Both the position numbers and the translations under genes were made by a program. Shown in pieces: positions 1-9,122 of a stretch of DNA of 64,000 nt (position 1 is its first letter; each line of letters starts with the position of its first letter). The DNA is from Actinomycetota bacterium (lineage in GTDB: Bacteria; Actinomycetota; Acidimicrobiia; Acidimicrobiales; Ilumatobacteraceae), in assembly GCA_026393475.1 (NCBI GenBank), contig JAPLAA010000101.1, positions 62,001-126,000 of the forward strand, written 5' to 3'. The notes under the pieces were generated by a model, which was not told where the DNA came from, searched no databases, and worked only from the letters and a program-made list of their open reading frames with translations.

Positions 1-299
1 ACCAGCGAGGTGAACTCGTGGCCGAGGGGGATGCCGGCGAAGTCCACCCCGATGGGGGAGCCGGTGCGGGCGATGCGGAACGACGGCCGACGCGAGTCGG
101 TGCCGTCACGGCGGACCGTGATCAGCGACGACATGGTGGCCAGCTCGTCGAGGAGCTCGAGGAGCTCGGTCGACTTGCGGGCCGTTGTCGTCGTGCTGGC
201 CGAGGAGGGGGTGACGTCGATGCTGGCGATGAGCTCGACCGGGTGGGCGAGCTTCTCGAGGTGGGTGCGGAGCTGGGCGGCGAGACGTGTGTCGAGCAT
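1..299 (-). CDS. ahpF: Alkyl hydroperoxide reductase subunit F, N-terminal part (cut by window edge)
   Basis: The reverse strand reads from an ATG at 299 into the window edge, giving 99 residues that begin MLDTRLAAQLRTHLEKL. This resembles the N-terminal thioredoxin-like domain of AhpF, the flavoprotein that passes NAD(P)H electrons to AhpC. The FAD and pyridine-nucleotide domains would lie outside the window. It is 63 bases downstream of ahpC on the same strand, the usual ahpC-ahpF order, so one transcript is likely. The redox-active cysteines cannot be checked here. The call rests on the N-terminal match plus the neighbour. Confidence 0.75.
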   Translation of the reverse strand, partial: MLDTRLAAQLRTHLEKLAHPVELIASIDVTPSSASTTTTARKSTELLELLDELATMSSLITVRRDGTDSRRPSFRIARTGSPIGVDFAGIPLGHEFTSL

Positions 300-362
300 G
301 GGTTCAGGTCTCCAGTTGGGGGATCCGTCGAAAGGGGAGGGTGGGGACTGGAGCCCGAGGGC

Positions 363-926
363 TCAGAGCTTGCCGACGAGGTCGAGAGACGGGGCGAGGG
401 TGTCGTCGCCCTCTTCCCACTTGGCGGGGCAGACCTCGCCCGGGTGGGCGGCGATGTACTGGGCGGCTTTCACCTTGCGGAGCAGTTCGGCGGCGTTGCG
501 GCCGACGCCCTCGCACGAGACCTCCATCACCTGGATGACGCCCTGGGGATCGATCACGAACGTGCCGCGGTCGGCGAGACCCTGGCCCTCGCGCATCACG
601 CCGAAGTTGTTGGTGACGACGCCCGACGGGTCGCCGATCATCGGGTACTGGATCTTGGCGATCGTGTCGCTCGCGTCGTGCCACGCCTTGTGGGTGAAGT
701 GGGTGTCGGTGGACACCGAGTAGATCTCGACGCCGAGGCGCTGGAAGTCGGCGTAGTGGTCGGCGAGGTCGCCGAGTTCGGTGGGGCACACGAACGTGAA
801 GTCGGCGGGGTAGAAGAACACGACCGACCACTTGCCCTGCAGGTCGGCATCGCTGACGGGGACGAACGCTCCGTTGTGGAAGGCGGTCGACGAGAACGGC
901 TTGATCTGGGTGTTGATGAGCGACAT
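363..926 (-). CDS. ahpC: Peroxiredoxin AhpC
   Basis: A 187-residue typical 2-Cys peroxiredoxin that reduces hydrogen peroxide and organic peroxides in the cytoplasm. The peroxidatic cysteine lies in the FTFVCPTEL motif and the resolving cysteine in GEVCPAKW near the C-terminus. The E. coli-like start [11 protein letters not shown] is preceded by a GGAGGA ribosome site, so I use 926 rather than the longer reading to 968. AhpF follows on the same strand. A palindrome and an imperfect inverted repeat upstream (959-1005) are candidate sites for a peroxide-sensing regulator, which is not in this window. Confidence 0.96.
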   Translation of the reverse strand: MSLINTQIKPFSSTAFHNGAFVPVSDADLQGKWSVVFFYPADFTFVCPTELGDLADHYADFQRLGVEIYSVSTDTHFTHKAWHDASDTIAKIQYPMIGDPSGVVTNNFGVMREGQGLADRGTFVIDPQGVIQVMEVSCEGVGRNAAELLRKVKAAQYIAAHPGEVCPAKWEEGDDTLAPSLDLVGKL

Positions 927-958
927 GGGGGAGTCCTCCGGGTGATGGTCAATGATTG

Positions 959-1005
959 ATGACGTCATTCACCATACGGAACATCAATAGACAACGTGCA
1001 TCGTT
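959..1005. promoter_or_regulatory. Possible ahpC operator region
   Basis: ATGACGTCAT at 959-968 is a perfect 10-base palindrome, and AACG (993-996) is mirrored by CGTT (1002-1005) inside a longer imperfect repeat. Both sit in the 175-base gap between divergent ahpC and the DUF454 gene, in locally AT-richer DNA. Control by an OxyR-type protein is a guess; no regulator gene is adjacent. Confidence 0.3.
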
Positions 1006-1088
1006 TGTCGCGATCGTTGCGGTAGGCGTCATGAATCGCCGATGCGCACGTCGGGGCACGTCGAGGCCGCGCACGGACGCCGTGTGGC

Positions 1089-1094
1089 TACCGT
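1089..1094 (+). promoter_or_regulatory. Leaderless -10 (TACCGT) of the DUF454 gene
   Basis: The hexamer ends seven bases before the ATG at 1102, so transcription should start at or next to the start codon. No ribosome site is visible. This selects 1102 over the upstream in-frame ATG at 1042. Confidence 0.6.
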
Positions 1095-1101
1095 CGTCGC
1101 G

Positions 1102-1554
1102 ATGGATTCCACCGGACCGCAGCTCGCGACCGACGTCGCCCAGCGCGGTCGTGTCGCCCGTGCGTGCTGGAGCGCTGCCGGCTTCGGCGCCGTCGCGATC
1201 GGCGCCGTCGGCGTGGTCGTGCCCGGCCTGCCCACCACTGGGTTCTTCGTGCTGGCGGCGTGGTGCTTCAGCCGGTCGAGTCCCCGCTTCGAGCAGTGGG
1301 TGCTCGACCTGCCCCGCATCGGTCCGCTCGTGCGCGACCATCGGGCGGGTCTCGGCATGCCCGCGCGGGCGAAGGTGACCGCGATCGCGATGATGTGGTC
1401 GGCCATCGCGCTCAGCACCTGGCTGCTGCGTGACCGGTGGTGGATCGCCGCCGGGGTGATCGCGCTCGGCGTCATCGGCACCGCCTACCTCGGGTGGCGA
1501 GTGCCCACGAAGCGGGTCGCGACGGTCCCGGCGGACCCACCACCGTTGGTCTGA
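1102..1554 (+). CDS. DUF454 (YbaN-type) inner-membrane protein
   Basis: A 150-residue membrane protein of the DUF454/YbaN family. Three hydrophobic stretches are visible: the GAVAIGAVGVVVPGLPTTGF segment with the family's PGLPTTxF signature, then AIAMMWSAIALSTWLL and IAAGVIALGVIGTAYLGW. The signature is followed by the usual CFSRSSPRFEQWVLD block. No enzymatic role is established for the family. It is alone in its transcript, divergent from ahpC and ahead of an SDR gene that has its own promoter. The start at 1102 comes from the TACCGT-N7-ATG arrangement; the length is slightly above the family norm because of a short N-terminal tail. Confidence 0.85.
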   Translation: MDSTGPQLATDVAQRGRVARACWSAAGFGAVAIGAVGVVVPGLPTTGFFVLAAWCFSRSSPRFEQWVLDLPRIGPLVRDHRAGLGMPARAKVTAIAMMWSAIALSTWLLRDRWWIAAGVIALGVIGTAYLGWRVPTKRVATVPADPPPLV

Positions 1555-1595
1555 CCAACAGGCCATCTGATCGCGAGGCGAGCGTGTCGGCGAAC

Positions 1596-1601
1596 TACCG
1601 T
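1596..1601 (+). promoter_or_regulatory. Leaderless -10 (TACCGT) of the SDR gene
   Basis: TACCGT then seven bases then the ATG at 1609, the same arrangement as the gene before it. Confidence 0.6.
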
Positions 1602-1608
1602 CGCCGGG

Positions 1609-2409
1609 ATGGACATCCAGACGCTGTTCTCCATCCGCGGCAAGGTCGCGCTCGTCACCGGCGGCTCGCGCGGCATCGGTGAGATGATCGCCGCCGGCTA
1701 CCTCGCCAACGGCGCCAAGGTCTACATCAGCTCGCGCAAGGCCGACGTGTGCGACGCGACCGCGGCCCGGCTCGCCGACACCTACGGCGGCGAGTGCATC
1801 TCGCTGCCGGCGAACCTGGCCGACCTCGCCGGCATCGACGCACTCACCGCACAGCTGCGAGAGCGCGAGCAGCACCTCGACATCCTGGTCAACAACGCCG
1901 GCGTCTCGTGGGGCGCCCCGATCGACGAGTTCCCCGAGATGGGCTGGGACAAGGTGTTCGACACCAACGTGAAGGGCGTCTTCTTCCTCACCCAACGGCT
2001 GCTGCCGCTGCTCGAGGCGAACGCCACGGGCGACGACCCGTCACGCGTCATCAACATCGGCTCGATCGACGGCATCCGCACACCCGTGTTCGACACCCAC
2101 TCGTACGGCCCCTCCAAGGCCGCCGTCCACGCACTCACGCGCCAGATGGCGTCCAAGCTCGTGAAGCGCAACATCATCGTCAACGCGATCGCCCCCGGCC
2201 CGTTCCCCACCTGGATGCTGAGCACCGGTGTCGGCACCGGCGGCGACGTCGACGGCACCGACTGGAGCGTGGTGGGCGACCGCAATCCTCGCGGCCGTGT
2301 CGGCACGCCCGAGGACATCGCCGGCCTCGCCATCTTCCTGGCCTCACGGGCCGGTGCGTTCACCGTCGGCGAGGTGATCACGTGTGACGGTGGCACCGTC
2401 GTCTCGTAG
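1609..2409 (+). CDS. SDR-family oxidoreductase (RhlG/gluconate-dehydrogenase-like)
   Basis: A 266-residue classical short-chain dehydrogenase. The NAD(P)-binding TGGSRGIG motif is near residue 18, NNAG near 97, the catalytic Ser in INIGSID, and the Tyr/Lys pair in SYGPSKAA. An Arg in ISSRK after the second beta strand suggests NADP(H) preference. The C-terminal GEVITCDGG block is typical. It resembles RhlG-type 3-oxoacyl reductases, but the substrate cannot be read from sequence. The TSUP transporter begins three bases after its stop, so the two are co-transcribed. Confidence 0.9.
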   Translation: MDIQTLFSIRGKVALVTGGSRGIGEMIAAGYLANGAKVYISSRKADVCDATAARLADTYGGECISLPANLADLAGIDALTAQLREREQHLDILVNNAGVSWGAPIDEFPEMGWDKVFDTNVKGVFFLTQRLLPLLEANATGDDPSRVINIGSIDGIRTPVFDTHSYGPSKAAVHALTRQMASKLVKRNIIVNAIAPGPFPTWMLSTGVGTGGDVDGTDWSVVGDRNPRGRVGTPEDIAGLAIFLASRAGAFTVGEVITCDGGTVVS

Positions 2410-2412
2410 GCC

Positions 2413-3204
2413 ATGTCGATCGGTGACTTCATCGCGATCCTGCTGGCCGGCATCGGCGCAGGCACCATCAACACCGTGGTCGGTTCTGGTTCGCTGATCA
2501 CGTTCCCCACGCTCGTGGCGCTCGGCTACACGCCGCTGATCGCCAACGTGTCGAACAACATCGGCCTCGTCCCCGGCTCGCTGTCGGGTGCGTACGGCTA
2601 CCGGCGCGAGCTCGCCGGTCAGCGTCCCCGGCTGAAGAAGCTCATCCCCGCGTCCGCGGTCGGTGCGCTCACCGGATCGACCCTGCTGCTGATCCTGCCG
2701 AGCGACGTCTTCGACAGCGTGGTCATCGTGCTGATCGTGGTGGCGCTCACCCTCGTGGTGCTGCAACCGACGATCTCCAAGCGCCTCGCCGTGCGTCGCC
2801 AGGCACGCGCCGAGGCCGCCGAACACGGCGGCACGATCCAGCTGCACCGCGACGTCACGCCGGCGCTCATGGCCGTGGTGGCCGCGGCTGGCATCTACGG
2901 TGGCTACTTCGGTGCGGCCCAGGGCATCATCCTCATCGCGTCGCTCGGCATCTTCATCGACGACAATCTGCAACGCCTCAACGGCTGCAAGAACGTCCTC
3001 GCGCTCACCGTCAACGCGGTCGCCTCGGTTGTGTTCATCCTCACCACCGAAGTCGACTGGGCGGTGGTCGGTACCATCGCCATCGGCTCGACCATCGGTG
3101 GCCAGATCGGCGCCAAGGTCGGGCGCAGGTTCGACCCGCGGCTGTTGCGCGGGGTCATCGTGCTCGTCGGCCTGTCGGCACTGGTGCGGCTCCTCACCCG
3201 CTGA
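2413..3204 (+). CDS. TSUP-family (TauE/SafE) membrane permease
   Basis: A 263-residue polytopic membrane protein of the TSUP/DUF81 family, which exports sulfite, sulfoacetate or other small organic anions. It opens with the family motif IGAGTINTVVGSGSLITFPTL and contains the repeated half with GGYFGAAQGI. About seven to eight hydrophobic segments are separated by a basic cytoplasmic loop around residues 125-150. It starts three bases after the SDR stop with no promoter of its own. A twin hairpin element (3224-3322) follows and probably ends the transcript. Confidence 0.9.
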   Translation: MSIGDFIAILLAGIGAGTINTVVGSGSLITFPTLVALGYTPLIANVSNNIGLVPGSLSGAYGYRRELAGQRPRLKKLIPASAVGALTGSTLLLILPSDVFDSVVIVLIVVALTLVVLQPTISKRLAVRRQARAEAAEHGGTIQLHRDVTPALMAVVAAAGIYGGYFGAAQGIILIASLGIFIDDNLQRLNGCKNVLALTVNAVASVVFILTTEVDWAVVGTIAIGSTIGGQIGAKVGRRFDPRLLRGVIVLVGLSALVRLLTR

Positions 3205-3223
3205 CACCCGTCGAACGCTCGCG

Positions 3224-3322
3224 ATGAGAGATGAGTGGCGGTGCCGCCCCGATCTCTCATGGCCTCGAGGCGGCCCCGGCCGTGATGAGAGATGGGCGCG
3301 CCACGGCCGCTCATCTCTCATC
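3224..3322. repeat. Twin hairpin element (REP-like)
   Basis: Two hairpins 60 bases apart share the same arm. ATGAGAGAT (3224-3232) pairs with ATCTCTCAT (3252-3260), with an inner GGCGG/CCGCC stem. GATGAGAGATG (3284-3294) pairs with CATCTCTCATC (3312-3322). They fill most of the gap between the TSUP stop and dinB. There is no T-run, so they may act as factor-dependent or bidirectional terminators or as REP elements. Confidence 0.7.
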
Positions 3323-3363
3323 GCGGGGGTCATGAAGGCTGGACGATCGAACAGGTGTTCGAT

Positions 3364-3369
3364 TAGAGT
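3364..3369 (+). promoter_or_regulatory. Leaderless -10 (TAGAGT) of dinB
   Basis: TAGAGT then seven bases then GTG at 3377. This places the start right before the conserved Y-family N-terminus and discards about 159 codons of open frame upstream. Confidence 0.6.
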
Positions 3370-3376
3370 TCTCGAC

Positions 3377-4645
3377 GTGGGACAGGGCCCGACGATCCTG
3401 CACGCCGACCTCGATGCGTTCTACGCATCGGTCGAGCAGCTGCTCGATCCATCGTTGCGCGGCCGCCCGATCGCCGTCGGCGGCAGCGCCTCAGGTGGCG
3501 TCGTGCTCGCAGCCAGCTACGAGGCAAAGCGGTTCGGGGTGCAGGGCGCGATGCCCGGTTGGCGGGCCAAGCGCCTGTGTCCCGATCTGGTCTTCGTCGG
3601 CGGTCACTTCGGCGAGTACCAGCGGCTCGCCGATCGGGTCATGGCCGTGCTGTACGACATGACGCCCCACGTCGAACGCATCTCGATCGACGAGGCGTTC
3701 CTCGACGTCGCCGGCTCGGTGCACCTGTTCGGTCCGCCCGCCACCATCGGTGCCACGATCCGCGAACGCGTGCGCAGCGAGATCGGCCTGCCCATCTCGG
3801 TCGGTGCGGCGCGCACGAAGCACCTCGCCAAGATCGCCTCACAGGTGGCCAAGCCCGACGGCATCGTGGTCGTCGACCCCGAACGCGAACGAGTGTTCCT
3901 CGAGCCCCTCCCGGTCGGCCTCGTGTGGGGCGTCGGGCCGGTCACCCAGGAGAAGCTGCGCCAGCGCGGCATCCACACCATCGGCCAGTTGGCTGCCTCC
4001 AGCGACACGGCGCTGCAGTCACTGCTCGGCTCCTCCATCGGGGCCAAGGTGTTCGCCCTCGCGGCCAACGACGACGAGCGAAAGGTCGAAGGCGTCCGCC
4101 GCGCGGGGTCGGTCGGCGCCCAGTCGGCGTTCGGTCGGCGCGACCCCAGCCCCGACCTCGTGCGACAGGTGCTCGGCCATCTCGCCGATCGCGTCGCCGG
4201 CCGCCTGCGCGCCAAGCAGCGGGCCGGGCGCACCGTCACCGTCCGCGTGCGTTTCTCCAGCCGCGAGCGCGGGATGCGCGCCGTCACCCGGTCGCGAACG
4301 GGCAAGGAGGCGGTGTCCACCACGCTGACGCTCACCGAGATCGCCGAGGAGCTCGTGTACGCGGCGCTCGGCGATCATCCCGACGAGGCGACCATCTCGC
4401 TGCTCGCGATCTCGGTGTCGAACCTCGTCGACCAGCCGGTGCTGCAGCTCGAACTGCCCGTACTGCCCGATGAGGCTGCCCGTCCCGGATCGCCGACGGG
4501 TTCGGCGCGGTGGGCCGTCGACACCTCGATGGACGCCGTCAGGCGCAAGTTCGGTCGGGCAGCGGTCGGCTACGCATCCACGGCGCTGTCGGAACACGCC
4601 ACCGTGCCCGAGGAGTTCCGCGAACTGGCCGAACGCGAGCTGTGA
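3377..4645 (+). CDS. dinB: DNA polymerase IV (Y-family)
   Basis: A 422-residue translesion DNA polymerase. The N-terminus has ILHADLDAFYASVEQ with the first metal-binding aspartate, and SIDEAFLDV near residue 105 carries the other catalytic acids. A helix-hairpin-helix thumb (LRQRGIHTIGQLA) and the little-finger domain with the HLADRVAGRLR region follow. There is no visible C-terminal clamp-binding QLxLF motif beyond a weak QLELPVLP near residue 360. The GTG start is set by a leaderless -10. No LexA box was recognised upstream, so SOS control is not evident. Confidence 0.94.
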   Translation: MGQGPTILHADLDAFYASVEQLLDPSLRGRPIAVGGSASGGVVLAASYEAKRFGVQGAMPGWRAKRLCPDLVFVGGHFGEYQRLADRVMAVLYDMTPHVERISIDEAFLDVAGSVHLFGPPATIGATIRERVRSEIGLPISVGAARTKHLAKIASQVAKPDGIVVVDPERERVFLEPLPVGLVWGVGPVTQEKLRQRGIHTIGQLAASSDTALQSLLGSSIGAKVFALAANDDERKVEGVRRAGSVGAQSAFGRRDPSPDLVRQVLGHLADRVAGRLRAKQRAGRTVTVRVRFSSRERGMRAVTRSRTGKEAVSTTLTLTEIAEELVYAALGDHPDEATISLLAISVSNLVDQPVLQLELPVLPDEAARPGSPTGSARWAVDTSMDAVRRKFGRAAVGYASTALSEHATVPEEFRELAEREL

Positions 4646-4730
4646 CCCGTGTGCCGGCGACCGAGCTCCTGGAAGGTCCCGAATCCACACGCCGGGCCCG
4701 CCGAGGTTCGCCCCACCGAAGGCCGATCGG

Positions 4731-4736
4731 TAGGGT
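4731..4736 (+). promoter_or_regulatory. -10 (TAGGGT) of an acyl-CoA dehydrogenase with a short leader
   Basis: TAGGGT lies 52 bases before the ATG at 4789, and an AAAGGTGA ribosome site sits just before the start. This gene has a normal 5' leader, in contrast to most neighbours. Confidence 0.5.
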
Positions 4737-4788
4737 CCGGTGCACACAGGGGAGGGCCGGGGAACGGCCACGACGAAAGGTGACCGGC

Positions 4789-6111
<1,323 letters not shown>

Positions 6112-6155
6112 TCGGCATCAGATCGGTACCGGTCGAGCCACACCAGGTTCGTGAC

Positions 6156-6185
6156 CGATGGCCCGCCGGCGACGGCGGGCCATCG
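6156..6185. terminator. Bidirectional hairpin terminator
   Basis: CGATGGCCCGCC (6156-6167) pairs perfectly with GGCGGGCCATCG (6174-6185) across a six-base loop. It lies between the convergent acyl-CoA dehydrogenase and aldehyde dehydrogenase genes and can serve both. No U-tract follows, as is common in high-GC actinobacteria. Confidence 0.75.
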
Positions 6186-6214
6186 TCGCGTCCGGGCCGC
6201 TTCCCGGGCCGGCG

Positions 6215-7633
6215 TCAGGCCGGGCGGAACCCTTCCCGGGGTGCCGGCTCGAGGTGCTTCATCATCACGTGGTGGGCGACGGTGAAGTCGGCGACGGCGT
6301 CGTGGCCCATGTCCTTGCCGAACCCGGAGGCGCCCCGGCCGCCGTGGGGCATCTCGCTCGCGATCGGGAGGTGGTCGTTGATCCAGGTGACCCCGGCACG
6401 GATGCGGTGCGTGACCCGCAGCGCCCGGTCGATCTGCGGCGTCCACACCGACGAGGCCAATCCGTAGGCGCTGTCGTTGGCGAGCGCGATCGCCTCGTCC
6501 TCGGTGTCGAACGGGATGACGGTGAGCACGGGGCCGAACACCTCGTCCTGCACGACCTCGGACCGCTGGTCGACGCCGACCAGCAGGGTGGGCGGGAAGA
6601 ACCATCCGTCCCGGTCGATCGGGGCGCCGCCGGCGAGCACCCGCGCCCCCGCATCGACCGCCCGGTCGACGAAGCCGTGCACCCGGGTGCGATGGGCCGC
6701 CGAGATCAGCGGGCCGATGTCGGCACCGTCGTCGGGCGCACCGAGGGTGACAGCGCGCATCGTCTCGGCGAGCGACTCGACCAGGCGGTCGTGTGCGCTG
6801 CGCTCGACGTACACGCGCGTGGCCGCGGTGCAGTCCTGGCCGCTGTTGTAGCTGGCGGCGAGGGCGGCGGCCTGGCCGACGGCCTGCAGGTCGGCGTCGG
6901 CGAACACGAGCAGCGGCGCCTTGCCGCCGAGCTCGAGGTGCACACGCGCCGGGCGCCCCGACGCGAGGGCCATGATCCGGCGGCCGGTGGCCGTAGACCC
7001 GGTGACGGTGACCATGTCGGTGAGCGGATGGGTCACCATCGCCTCGCCCACCTCGGCGTCGCCGGTCACCACGGTGAACGCGCCGGCGGGGAGGCCTGCT
7101 TCGAGCGCCAGCTCGGCGAGCCGGATCGACGACCGGGGCGTGGCCGGCGCTGGCTTGAGCACGACCGTGCAGCCTGCCGCGAGCGCTGCGCCGATCTTCC
7201 AGATCGCCATGATCAGCGGGAAGTTCCACGGGGTGATCGCTGCCACGACGCCCACGGGCCGACGGATCAGCATGGACGTGTACCCGGCGCTGAACACGCC
7301 GGCCGCACTCCCGTCGACGCCGCGGGCCGCGGCCGCGAAGAAGCGGAGGTTGTCGACCGCGAACGGCAGCTCGCCCTCGCGCATCACCGGCCACGGCTTG
7401 CCCGTCTCGGCCACCTCGAGCCGGCACAGTTCGTCGGCGTGGCGTTCGACGAGATCGGCCAGGCGCAGCAGCACGTTCGACCGTTCGGACGGCAGCGCGT
7501 GATGCCAGCTGCGGCCCGCCTCGGCGGCCGCACGCATCGCCCGATCCACGTCGGCGGCGGAGGCGTCGTCGACCGTGGCGATCAGCGCGCCGGTGGAGGG
7601 ATCGATCAGGTCGCGGGAGAAGTGGTGCTGCAC
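6215..7633 (-). CDS. Aldehyde dehydrogenase, aminobutyraldehyde/betaine-aldehyde type
   Basis: A 472-residue NAD(P)-dependent aldehyde dehydrogenase. It has the PWNFPL segment, the catalytic Glu in LELGGKAP and the nucleophilic Cys in NSGQDCTAATRVYV, a context typical of gamma-aminobutyraldehyde and related amino-aldehyde dehydrogenases. The substrate is inferred from that context only. The start is a GTG at 7633 chosen by TACGGT-N7-GTG on the reverse strand; the open frame extends 32 codons further with no supporting signal. It is divergent from the glycosyltransferase across a 70-base gap. Confidence 0.88.
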   Translation of the reverse strand: MQHHFSRDLIDPSTGALIATVDDASAADVDRAMRAAAEAGRSWHHALPSERSNVLLRLADLVERHADELCRLEVAETGKPWPVMREGELPFAVDNLRFFAAAARGVDGSAAGVFSAGYTSMLIRRPVGVVAAITPWNFPLIMAIWKIGAALAAGCTVVLKPAPATPRSSIRLAELALEAGLPAGAFTVVTGDAEVGEAMVTHPLTDMVTVTGSTATGRRIMALASGRPARVHLELGGKAPLLVFADADLQAVGQAAALAASYNSGQDCTAATRVYVERSAHDRLVESLAETMRAVTLGAPDDGADIGPLISAAHRTRVHGFVDRAVDAGARVLAGGAPIDRDGWFFPPTLLVGVDQRSEVVQDEVFGPVLTVIPFDTEDEAIALANDSAYGLASSVWTPQIDRALRVTHRIRAGVTWINDHLPIASEMPHGGRGASGFGKDMGHDAVADFTVAHHVMMKHLEPAPREGFRPA

Positions 7634-7640
7634 GCCTCGC

Positions 7641-7696
7641 ACCGTACCGACCCCGCGAGTGAACCCCCGCTGCCCGAAAGCGGTGACGACTACGAT
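7641..7696. promoter_or_regulatory. Divergent leaderless promoter pair
   Basis: Reverse strand: TACGGT (7646-7641) then seven bases then GTG at 7633. Forward strand: TACGAT (7691-7696) then seven bases then ATG at 7704. Both fit in a 70-base gap, leaving room for shared upstream control. Confidence 0.6.
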
Positions 7697-7703
7697 CCGC
7701 CGC

Positions 7704-8993
7704 ATGGCCGCGAAGACCTTCCTGTTCATGCCCGAGAGCGCCTACGGGCCCACGAACAACTGCATCGGCATCGGCAACGAACTGCGCCGACGGGGCCATC
7801 GGGTCGTGTTCGCCGCCGAGGCCTCGTGGGAGGGCCGGCTCGAGACCCTCGGCTTCGTCGAGGACCTCGTGCACCTGTCGGAGCCGCCGCCGGCCGATGC
7901 GCCCGAACAGTCGGCCGGGCAGTTCTGGACCGACTTCATCCGCGACACCTCGCCCGAGTTCCGCAAGCCGACGATCGAACAGCTCACGACGTTCGTGCAG
8001 CCCACGTGGCAGGCGTTGATCGACGGGGCGATGTACTGCGAGCCGCAGCTGCGCGAGATCATCGCCCGCCAGCGGCCCGACGTGATCATCGAGGACAACG
8101 TGAACTGCTTCCCGGCGCTGCTCACCGGTGGTGTCCCGTTCGTGCGCATGGCGAGCTGCAACCCGTTGGAGGTTCGCGGACCCGACGTGCCCCCCGTGTT
8201 CAGCGGCTACGCGAGCGACGACCGCACCGGCTGGGACGAGTTCCGCGCCGAGTACGACCGCACGCACCGGCCGATGTGGCAGGCCTACGACGAGTGGGTC
8301 CGCTCGTGCGGCGCCCCCGGGCTGCCCGACCTCGACTTCATCCACACGAGCGAGCACCTCAACCTGTACCTGTACCCGGAGGTCGTCGACTACACCGAGC
8401 GCCGCCCGCTCGATCGCACCTGGACCCGGCTCGACTCGTCCGTGCGCGCCACCGACCAGGCGTTCGAGGTGCCCGAGCAGCTCCGCGACGGCGAGGGCGC
8501 GCTCATCTACCTGTCGCTCGGTTCGCTCGGCTCGGCCGACGTCGACCTGATGCGCCGACTGGTCGACGTGCTCGGTCGCACGAAGCACCGGTACATCGTG
8601 AGCAAGGGGCCGCAGGCCGACGAGTACGAACTGGCCGACAACATGTGGGGTGCGCAGCAGGTGCCGCAGACCAACGTGCTGCCCCTCGTCGACCTCGTGA
8701 TCACCCACGGAGGCAACAACACCACGACCGAGAGCTTCCACTTCGGCAAGCCGATGATCGTCCTGCCGTTGTTCTGGGATCAGTACGACAACGCACAACG
8801 GGTGCACGAGACCGGCTTCGGCATCCGGCTCCGCACCTACGACTTCACCGACGACGAGCTCACCGGCGCCATCGACGGCCTGCTCGCCGACACGGCGCTG
8901 CGTGCCCGGCTCGCCGACATCGGCGGCGCCATCCGCGCCCGGTCGGGTGTCGAGCGTGCGGCCACGGCGCTCGAGGCGGTCACCGCCGGCTGA
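7704..8993 (+). CDS. GT1-family glycosyltransferase (UGT/MGT-like)
   Basis: A 429-residue GT-B glycosyltransferase. The N-terminal half starts KTFLFMPESAYGPTNNCIGI and GHRVVFAAE, the acceptor-binding Rossmann domain. The C-terminal half carries LIYLSLGSLGS and the nucleotide-sugar signature around THGGNNTTTESFHFGKPMI and PLFWDQYDNA. Family members glycosylate lipids, sterols, carotenoids or macrolides with UDP- or dTDP-sugars; which acceptor is used here is unknown. The leaderless -10 at 7691-7696 fixes the start. A 10-bp hairpin follows the stop. Confidence 0.88.
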   Translation: MAAKTFLFMPESAYGPTNNCIGIGNELRRRGHRVVFAAEASWEGRLETLGFVEDLVHLSEPPPADAPEQSAGQFWTDFIRDTSPEFRKPTIEQLTTFVQPTWQALIDGAMYCEPQLREIIARQRPDVIIEDNVNCFPALLTGGVPFVRMASCNPLEVRGPDVPPVFSGYASDDRTGWDEFRAEYDRTHRPMWQAYDEWVRSCGAPGLPDLDFIHTSEHLNLYLYPEVVDYTERRPLDRTWTRLDSSVRATDQAFEVPEQLRDGEGALIYLSLGSLGSADVDLMRRLVDVLGRTKHRYIVSKGPQADEYELADNMWGAQQVPQTNVLPLVDLVITHGGNNTTTESFHFGKPMIVLPLFWDQYDNAQRVHETGFGIRLRTYDFTDDELTGAIDGLLADTALRARLADIGGAIRARSGVERAATALEAVTAG

Positions 8994-9003
8994 TCCCGGT
9001 CAT

Positions 9004-9028
9004 CGCTGACCCGCTGCACGGGTCAGCG
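9004..9028 (+). terminator. Hairpin terminator after the glycosyltransferase
   Basis: CGCTGACCCG (9004-9013) pairs perfectly with CGGGTCAGCG (9019-9028) around a five-base loop, 11 bases after the stop codon. Confidence 0.7.
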
Positions 9029-9110
9029 AGCGGACCCCCCGATCCGGACGATTCTTCGGATTGGATCGGTTCTCGAACTCGACGCTGCATCCGAGGGCGG
9101 TTCGGCCACC

Positions 9111-9116
9111 TACAGT
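9111..9116 (+). promoter_or_regulatory. Leaderless -10 (TACAGT) of a sensor kinase
   Basis: TACAGT, six bases, then GTG at 9123. Confidence 0.55.
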
Positions 9117-9122
9117 GGCGCG

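Noticed and set aside
6215-7633. Aldehyde dehydrogenase as betaine-aldehyde dehydrogenase of the betaine cassette
   Set aside because: It is 10 kb away with its own promoter, and its cysteine context fits amino-aldehyde substrates broadly, so the link is not supported.
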